Positions 5,670 through 9,286 of a stretch of DNA of 9,286 nucleotides are shown in pieces; within the stretch, counting starts at the first letter, position 1; every line of letters begins with the position of its first letter. Source of the DNA: Methylobacterium sp. (lineage in GTDB: Bacteria > Pseudomonadota > Alphaproteobacteria > Rhizobiales > Beijerinckiaceae); contig JAJKJG010000092.1 of assembly GCA_021154065.1 (NCBI GenBank), forward strand, positions 1 through 9,286, in the 5' to 3' direction. A program made the translations under genes and the position numbers. Below the pieces are notes generated by a model. The model saw only the letters and a list, made by a program, of their open reading frames with translations, was not told the origin of the DNA and did no database searches.

Positions 5670-6773
5670 ATGAGCTCCGAAAGCTTCTGCCTTTGCGTCG
5701 TCGGGCGGCTGCATGGAGTGACGCGCCAGCGCCTCGCCGGGCTCGTGGCGGCGGCCGGCGGCCGGCTCGTCCGCGCCGGGAGCCGCAAGGCGACGCTCGT
5801 CTGCCTCGCCCACAGCACGGCGCCCGAGCGTCTGAGCCGGGGAGCGGCCCCCGGGCTGCCGGCACCGGTGCCGGCCGGCTGCCGCATCGTGAGCGAGCTG
5901 TCGCTGCGGCGCCTCATCGGCCTCGCTCCGCCGCTGCCGAGCGAGCACCGGACGCTGACCGCGGCAGACGTCGCGCGCCAGGCCCGGCTTTCGCCCGACA
6001 TCGTGCACTGTCTCGCGCTCTATGACGTCCTCGAGCCGTCGGACGACGCTTACGGCTACCGCGACCTCCTCGCGGCGCGCGAGGTCGGCCGGCTCCTCGG
6101 CGCCGGGCACCCGCTCGGCGTCGTGGTCGAGGCCGCGATCGCGCTGCGCCGCAGCGGACGCAGCCTCTCCGACACGAGGCTTCACGAGGCACCCTGGGGC
6201 GAGATGCTCCAGGAGGTCGCCGGCCGCCTCGGGCGGCTCGACGGCCAGTTCACGCTGCCGCTCGGAGAAAGCTTCGCCAGCGTCGACGCGCTGTTCGAGC
6301 GCGCCGAGGAGCTCGAATGCGCCGGCGACCTCGCCGAGGCGGAGCGGCTCTATCGCATCGCCGCGAAGATGGATCGCGACGACCCGGTCCTGCCCTTCAA
6401 TCTCGGCAACCTGCTCGACGCCCAGGGTCGACCGACGGACGCGGCGCTCGCCTACCAGCAGGCCGTCATGCGCGATCCGGGCTTCGCCGAGGCCTGGCTC
6501 AACCTCGGCCTCCTGAAGGAGAGCGCCGAGGATATGAAAGAGGCGGCGGCGTGCTACGGCCGGGCGGTCGAGGCCAGGCCCGACTACGCGGACGCGCTCT
6601 TCAACCTCGCCCTCATCTTGACCCGGCGCGAGGATCATTCCTCCGCGCTGCCGTTCTGGGACCGATTCCTGGCGCTGAAGCCGAGCGGCAAGGAGGCCCA
6701 GCAGGCCCGGCGGCTGATGACGCTCTGCCGCATGCACCTGAAGCCTTCCGCGAACGCGGCCCCGGCACGATAG
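5670..6773 (+). CDS. BRCT-like / MerR-like HTH / TPR repeat protein, divergent from ku
   Basis: Three modules can be read in this 367-residue protein. Residues 6-87 follow a BRCT pattern: strand FCLCVVGRL, helix TRQRLAGLVAAAGG with the BRCT-type GG turn (30-31), strands GRLVRAG and ATLVCLA, and a closing CRIVSELSLRRLIGL (71-85) that mimics the 'IVS-x-x-W-L' end with Leu in place of Trp. Residues 96-160 resemble a MerR-type winged HTH (LTAADVARQARLSPDIV, then a LEPSDDAYGYRDLLAAREV wing and second helix pair). Residues 203-350 hold about four TPR units (near 205-236, 239-270, 273-304, 307-338). There are no catalytic motifs, signal peptide or membrane segment, so it is a cytoplasmic DNA-binding or protein-binding factor. 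The ATG at 5670 has no clear Shine-Dalgarno. TPR is secure, MerR-like probable, BRCT-like suggestive. Its link to Ku is inferred from adjacency only. Confidence 0.78.
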   Translation: MSSESFCLCVVGRLHGVTRQRLAGLVAAAGGRLVRAGSRKATLVCLAHSTAPERLSRGAAPGLPAPVPAGCRIVSELSLRRLIGLAPPLPSEHRTLTAADVARQARLSPDIVHCLALYDVLEPSDDAYGYRDLLAAREVGRLLGAGHPLGVVVEAAIALRRSGRSLSDTRLHEAPWGEMLQEVAGRLGRLDGQFTLPLGESFASVDALFERAEELECAGDLAEAERLYRIAAKMDRDDPVLPFNLGNLLDAQGRPTDAALAYQQAVMRDPGFAEAWLNLGLLKESAEDMKEAAACYGRAVEARPDYADALFNLALILTRREDHSSALPFWDRFLALKPSGKEAQQARRLMTLCRMHLKPSANAAPAR

Positions 6774-6796
6774 CGTGCGGAAACCCGAGCACCGCC

Positions 6797-7459
6797 ATTA
6801 CCCTCGTCCTCTATTTCCACCCCCTCTCGTCCTTCTGCCAGAAGGCGCTCGTCGCCTTGTACGAGAACGGCACGCCTTTCGAGCCGCGGATCGTCGACCT
6901 CTCCGACGAGGCGTCTCGGGCGGCGTTCCTGCGGCTCTGGCCGATCGGCAAGTTCCCGGTGCTGCGTGACGAAGCGAGGGATCGGCTCGTCCCGGAGTCG
7001 AGCGTCATCATCGAGTACCTCGACCGGCACTATCCGGGCCCGGCGCCGCTCATGCCGGCGGACCCGGACCTCGCCCTCAAGACCCGCCTCGCCGATCGCT
7101 TCTATGACCTCTACGTGCATGAGCCGATGCAGAAGATCGTCGGCGACCGGCTCCGGCCGGCGAGCGAGCGGGATGCCTTCGGCGTCGCGCAGGCAAAGGC
7201 GCGGCTTCAAACCGCCTACGCCATGATCGACGCCGAGATGGCGACGCAGATGTGGGCCGCGGGCGAGACCTTCACCCTGGCCGACTGCGCCGCCGCGCCG
7301 GCCCTGTTCTATGGGCGGCTCGTGCTGCCGTTCGGCGACGCGCACCTCAATCTCGCCCGCTACTTCGCACGCCTCATGGATCGTCCCTCCTTCGCGCGGG
7401 CGGTCGCGGAGGCGAAGCCCTATTTCGGGCTCTTCCCGCAGGAGGACGCCGCCGCTTGA
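6797..7459 (+). CDS. Glutathione S-transferase family protein, apparent non-canonical start
   Basis: The 220-residue reading frame is a full two-domain glutathione S-transferase. The thioredoxin-like half has LYFHPLSSFCQKALVALYE (5-23) with candidate catalytic Ser/Cys in S-S-F-C, the cis-Pro segment KFPVL (52-56) and the glutathione gamma-glutamyl motif PESSVIIEYL (66-75). The helical half has the N-capping box TLAD (160-163) and ends normally. It conjugates glutathione to electrophiles, or has a related thiol role, in the cytoplasm. The frame contains no ATG, GTG or TTG between the upstream stop region and the conserved first strand; the best fitting start is ATT at 6797, giving (M)TLVLYFHP. 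A GTG at 6775 is in another frame. Either a rare ATT start, a sequencing error or a point mutation/frameshift explains this. It follows the TPR gene by 23 nt and could be co-transcribed. Confidence 0.85.
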   Translation: MTLVLYFHPLSSFCQKALVALYENGTPFEPRIVDLSDEASRAAFLRLWPIGKFPVLRDEARDRLVPESSVIIEYLDRHYPGPAPLMPADPDLALKTRLADRFYDLYVHEPMQKIVGDRLRPASERDAFGVAQAKARLQTAYAMIDAEMATQMWAAGETFTLADCAAAPALFYGRLVLPFGDAHLNLARYFARLMDRPSFARAVAEAKPYFGLFPQEDAAA

Positions 7460-7484
7460 CGCGAGCTGGGCGCGCGGCTATCGA
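7456..7484 (+). promoter_or_regulatory. Candidate sigma-70-type promoter for the arsR operon
   Basis: TTGACG (7456-7461, five of six to TTGACA) overlaps the GST stop codon, and TATCGA (7479-7484) follows after a 17-nt spacer. The -10 match is only three of six, so this is tentative; transcription would start near 7490, close to the inverted repeat below. Confidence 0.4.
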
Positions 7485-7493
7485 ACCGCTAGG

Positions 7494-7517
7494 TTAATCA
7501 ACCAGCCAGTTCAATAA
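7494..7517. promoter_or_regulatory. Imperfect inverted repeat before arsR (probable ArsR operator)
   Basis: TTAATCAACC (7494-7503) and AGTTCAATAA (7508-7517) are inverted arms matching at 7 of 10 positions around AGCC, ending 3 bp before the arsR ATG. The AT-rich island stands out in GC-rich DNA. ArsR-family dimers typically bind such 'CAACC-n-GGTTG'-like dyads over their own promoters, so negative autoregulation is the likely role. Confidence 0.5.
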
Positions 7518-7520
7518 CGA

Positions 7521-7889
7521 ATGGCAGCCGATCACCTCAGCACCACGCTTGCGGCGCTCGCCGACCCGACGCGCCGCGCGCTGTTGGCGCGGCTTGCGCT
7601 CGGCGAGACCTCGGTGACGATCCTCGCAGAGCCCTTCGCGATGAGCCTCACCGCCGTCTCGAAGCACCTCAAGGTGCTCGAGCGCGCGGGGCTGATCGTG
7701 CGCGGCCGCGAAGCGCAGTGGCGGCCCTGCCGCCTCGAGCCCGGCCCGCTGCGCGCGGTCGACGACTGGCTTGAGCGCTACCGCCGATACTGGGACGAGA
7801 GCCTCGACCGCCTCGACGCGTACCTACAAGAGCTGCAGGCGACGCCGGAGCGTGCCGGCAAGCGCAAGAGAGACGGCAAACGCCGCTGA
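7521..7889 (+). CDS. ArsR-family winged-helix transcriptional repressor
   Basis: This 122-residue protein has the ArsR/SmtB fold: LADPTRRALLARLALGETSV (13-32), then the recognition region MSLTAVSKHLKVLERAGLI (41-59) and a beta-wing (VRGREAQWRPCRL, 60-72). The C-terminal part (83-106) is a long amphipathic helix for dimerisation, followed by a Lys/Arg-rich tail. The cysteine pair of the metal-sensing ELCVC site is absent; the only cysteine is Cys70. It therefore belongs to the non-metal ArsR group that is nearly always adjacent to AHSA1/SRPBCC and VOC genes. The ATG at 7521 has no strong Shine-Dalgarno, and the dyad at 7494-7517 covers its leader. It likely represses the three downstream genes; the inducing ligand is unknown. 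Confidence 0.93.
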   Translation: MAADHLSTTLAALADPTRRALLARLALGETSVTILAEPFAMSLTAVSKHLKVLERAGLIVRGREAQWRPCRLEPGPLRAVDDWLERYRRYWDESLDRLDAYLQELQATPERAGKRKRDGKRR

Positions 7890-7925
7890 TCGGGTTTCAC
7901 CGAGCGAGCAACACGGGAGCCAGCC

Positions 7926-8399
7926 ATGCAGAAGATCACCCCGTTCCTGTGGTTCGACGGCAAGGCCGAAGAGGCGGCGAATTTCTATGTCTCGATCTTC
8001 AAGAACGCCAAGATCCTGAGCGTGAGCCGCTACGGCGACGCCGGCCCGGCGCCGAAGGGCACGGTCATGACCGTCGCGTTCGAGCTCGACGGGCAGAAGT
8101 TCGTGGCGCTGAACGGCGGCCCGCAATTCACCTTTTCGCCGGCGACCTCCTTTGTCGTGAACTGCGAGACGCAGGCCGAGGTGGACGAGTTCTGGGCGAA
8201 TCTTTCGGACGGCGGCACGACGCAAGGCTGCGGCTGGCTCACCGACAAGTTCGGCCTCACCTGGCAGATCATCCCGACGGTCCTGCCCGAGCTCCTGACG
8301 CATCAAGACCCGGCGAAGGCGAGCCGCGTTATGAAGGCGATGATGCAGATGGTGAAGATCGACATCGAGGCTCTCAGGCGAGCCTCGCGCGACGAGTAG
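7926..8399 (+). CDS. VOC-superfamily protein, PhnB-like / 3-dmu-9_3-mt type (copy 1)
   Basis: The 157-residue product is a vicinal-oxygen-chelate fold protein of the family once labelled '3-demethylubiquinone-9 3-methyltransferase' (PF06983), although methyltransferase activity is not supported for these proteins. Typical markers are ITPFLWFDGKAEEAANFY (4-21), the FVALNGGPQFTFSPATSF strand pair (59-76), the C-G-W-L-x-DKFGL-x-W-Q-I-I-P segment (102-117) and a trailing VMKAMMQMVKIDI helix. The ATG is preceded by GGGAG with 6-nt spacing, 36 nt after arsR. It shares fold and ancestry with the next gene. Probable role is an oxygenase- or lyase-like small-molecule enzyme or binder; the substrate is not known. 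Confidence 0.92.
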   Translation: MQKITPFLWFDGKAEEAANFYVSIFKNAKILSVSRYGDAGPAPKGTVMTVAFELDGQKFVALNGGPQFTFSPATSFVVNCETQAEVDEFWANLSDGGTTQGCGWLTDKFGLTWQIIPTVLPELLTHQDPAKASRVMKAMMQMVKIDIEALRRASRDE

Positions 8400-8404
8400 G
8401 CGCC

Positions 8405-8423
8405 GGCCGGCGCACCGCCGGTT
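8405..8423 (+). other. GC-rich hairpin between the two VOC genes
   Basis: CCGGCG (8407-8412) and CGCCGG (8416-8421) pair perfectly over a 3-nt loop, with two further G-U pairs outward. It lies just after the first VOC stop. Lack of a T-tract and the continuing operon suggest an mRNA-processing or attenuation element rather than a full terminator, if it acts at all. Confidence 0.3.
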
Positions 8424-8463
8424 CAGCCGACCCAAAGACCACCTAAGCCAAAGGAGGCCCACG

Positions 8464-8877
8464 ATGCGACTGAACCCGTACCTGTTCTTCAACGGCAATT
8501 GCGAGGAGGCGTTCAACGTCTACGCCAAGCTCCTCGGCGGCAAGATCGAGATGATGATGGCCCACAAGGGCTCCCCGGCCGAGGCGCACGTCTCGCCGGA
8601 ATGGGGCGACAAGATCATGCATGCGCGGCTCAGCATCCGCGACCAGGTGCTCATGGCCTCGGACGCCCCGCCCGACCGGTCGGACGGCGTGATGAAGGGC
8701 TTCTCGGTCAGCCTCAACGTCGACAGCGCGGCGGAAGCCGAGCGCATCTTCGAGGCGCTCGCGCAAGGCGGAACGGTGAAGATGCCGATCCAGCAGACCT
8801 TCTGGGCGATCCGGTTCGGCATGCTCGTCGACCGCTTCGGCACGCCGTGGATGATCAATTGCGAGCAGCCGGCCTGA
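8464..8877 (+). CDS. VOC-family protein, PhnB-like (copy 2)
   Basis: This 137-residue protein is a classic PhnB-type VOC (COG2764) family member. It opens with LNPYLFFNGNCEEAFNVY (3-20), contains LGGKIEMMMAHKGSPAE (24-40), the PEWGDKIMHARL strand (45-56), VLMASDAPP (62-70), KGFSVSLNV (78-86) and closes with FGMLVDRFGTPWMINCE (118-134). The name derives from phn clusters, but PhnB-like proteins of this group have no proven phosphonate role. It has the best ribosome-binding site in the window, AAGGAGG at 8451-8457 with 6-nt spacing, so it may be the most strongly translated gene of its operon. It belongs to the arsR module. Confidence 0.93.
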   Translation: MRLNPYLFFNGNCEEAFNVYAKLLGGKIEMMMAHKGSPAEAHVSPEWGDKIMHARLSIRDQVLMASDAPPDRSDGVMKGFSVSLNVDSAAEAERIFEALAQGGTVKMPIQQTFWAIRFGMLVDRFGTPWMINCEQPA

Positions 8878-8899
8878 GCGCCCGGGCCTGAGCGCCCGG
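8872..8899. repeat. 14-bp exact tandem duplication at the end of the second VOC gene
   Basis: GCCTGAGCGCCCGG occurs at 8872-8885 and again directly at 8886-8899. The first copy holds the VOC stop codon TGA (8875-8877). The copies together create a perfect 6-bp hairpin, CCGGGC (8882-8887) with GCCCGG (8894-8899), before the next gene. It looks like a small replication-slippage duplication with no effect on the reading frame. Confidence 0.6.
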
Positions 8900-8936
8900 T
8901 CCCGGACCGCCGTGTCCCGCCAAGAGGAGAAGACCA

Positions 8937-9286
8937 GTGGACCAAGCGAGCAGCCCCGCCACAGCCGAGTTCGTCATCACGCGCGCCTTCGATGCGCCGC
9001 GCGAGCTCGCGTGGAAGGCGTTCACCGACCCCGAGCGCATGCGTCAATGGTGGGGGCCGAAAGGCTTCTCGGTGATCGCCTCCAAGATGGATCTTCGCCC
9101 GGGCGGCACCTATCACTACGGCATGCGGGCGCCCGACGGCACGCCGATGTGGGGCAGGTTCGTCTACCGCGAGATCGCCGCGCCGGAGCGGATCGTGCTC
9201 GTCAATTCCTTCTCCGACGAAGCGGGCGGCGTCACGCGCCACCCGGGCCATGCCGATTGGCCGCTCGAGATGCTCTCGACCTTCAC
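8937..9286 (+). CDS. AHSA1/SRPBCC domain protein, 5' part (continues beyond window)
   Basis: The first 116 codons of this gene are present. The product reads as an activator-of-Hsp90-ATPase-1-like SRPBCC domain: FVITRAFDAPRELAWKAFTD (11-30), then MRQWWGPKGF (34-43), LRPGGTYHYGMRAPDG (52-67), MWGRFVYREIAAPERIVL (70-87), and the start of the C-terminal WPLEMLSTF strand. These are helix-grip ligand-binding proteins; members beside ArsR genes have unknown ligands and no proven link to Hsp90. The start is GTG at 8937 with AGGAG at 8925-8929, 7 nt upstream; no ATG lies in a better position. It is the last visible gene of the arsR-VOC-VOC module. Confidence 0.92.
   Translation, partial: MDQASSPATAEFVITRAFDAPRELAWKAFTDPERMRQWWGPKGFSVIASKMDLRPGGTYHYGMRAPDGTPMWGRFVYREIAAPERIVLVNSFSDEAGGVTRHPGHADWPLEMLSTF

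Noticed and set aside
3634..5865. A 743-codon minus-strand open frame covering the GNAT gene, ku and the intergenic region
   Set aside because: It overlaps the hydrolase, GNAT and ku genes, which are all confidently identified in other frames, and its composition is Arg-rich and unstructured; length arises from scarcity of stops in high-GC DNA.
6775..6969. Short GTG-started open frame at the beginning of the GST gene
   Set aside because: It is in a different frame from the GST and its Pro/Arg-rich product resembles nothing; kept only as a possible sign of a frameshift.
7926..8399. Reading the first VOC protein as ubiquinone methyltransferase
   Set aside because: The old family name is misleading; there is no SAM-binding motif, and the fold is VOC.
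1..9286. Insertion sequences, prophage genes, tRNA attachment sites, CRISPR arrays, toxin-antitoxin pairs
   Set aside because: No transposase or integrase motifs, no regularly spaced repeats, no tRNA-like folds and no paired small ORFs were found.

Overview
The window is GC-rich (roughly 70% by eye), gene-dense, and free of mobile elements, RNA genes or CRISPR. Codon use is strongly biased to G/C at third positions, and the gene families (bacterial Ku, ArsR-VOC-AHSA1 operon, MlrC/M81 family, flavin hydroxy-acid oxidase) resemble those common in soil or plant-associated Alphaproteobacteria, most likely Hyphomicrobiales (Rhizobiales). This assignment is an inference from gene content and style; no marker gene is present.

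Left block (1-4602) looks catabolic. The 3' end of an MlrC/M81-family protein (+) converges on an FMN-dependent alpha-hydroxy-acid oxidase gene (-). That gene is divergent from a tightly coupled four-gene operon (+): a PcaC-like carboxymuconolactone decarboxylase family protein, a 3-hydroxyisobutyrate dehydrogenase-family oxidoreductase, a secreted COG4188-type alpha/beta hydrolase and a two-domain GNAT acetyltransferase. Each junction inside the operon is a start/stop overlap of 1-4 nt, so translational coupling is likely. Together the enzymes suggest breakdown of a hydroxy-acid or lactone-type compound, but the substrate cannot be read from sequence.

Middle block (4597-6773) is the most interesting. 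A ku gene for non-homologous end joining (-) is divergent, across 183 nt, from a 367-residue protein (+) that reads as a BRCT-like domain, then a MerR-like helix-turn-helix, then about four TPR repeats. The shared intergenic region carries a 22-bp dyad. I infer a regulator or scaffold connected with Ku; this is the best candidate for an undescribed system here.

Right block (6797-9286) starts with a glutathione S-transferase gene that has no ATG/GTG/TTG start in its frame near the expected N-terminus. It is followed by a familiar regulatory/enzymatic module: ArsR-type repressor, two PhnB-like VOC proteins and an AHSA1/SRPBCC protein cut by the window end. An imperfect inverted repeat just before arsR is a likely operator.

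Both convergent junctions (about 214/228 and 4602/4614) carry stem-loops spanning or touching the stop codons, probably serving as compact bidirectional terminators.
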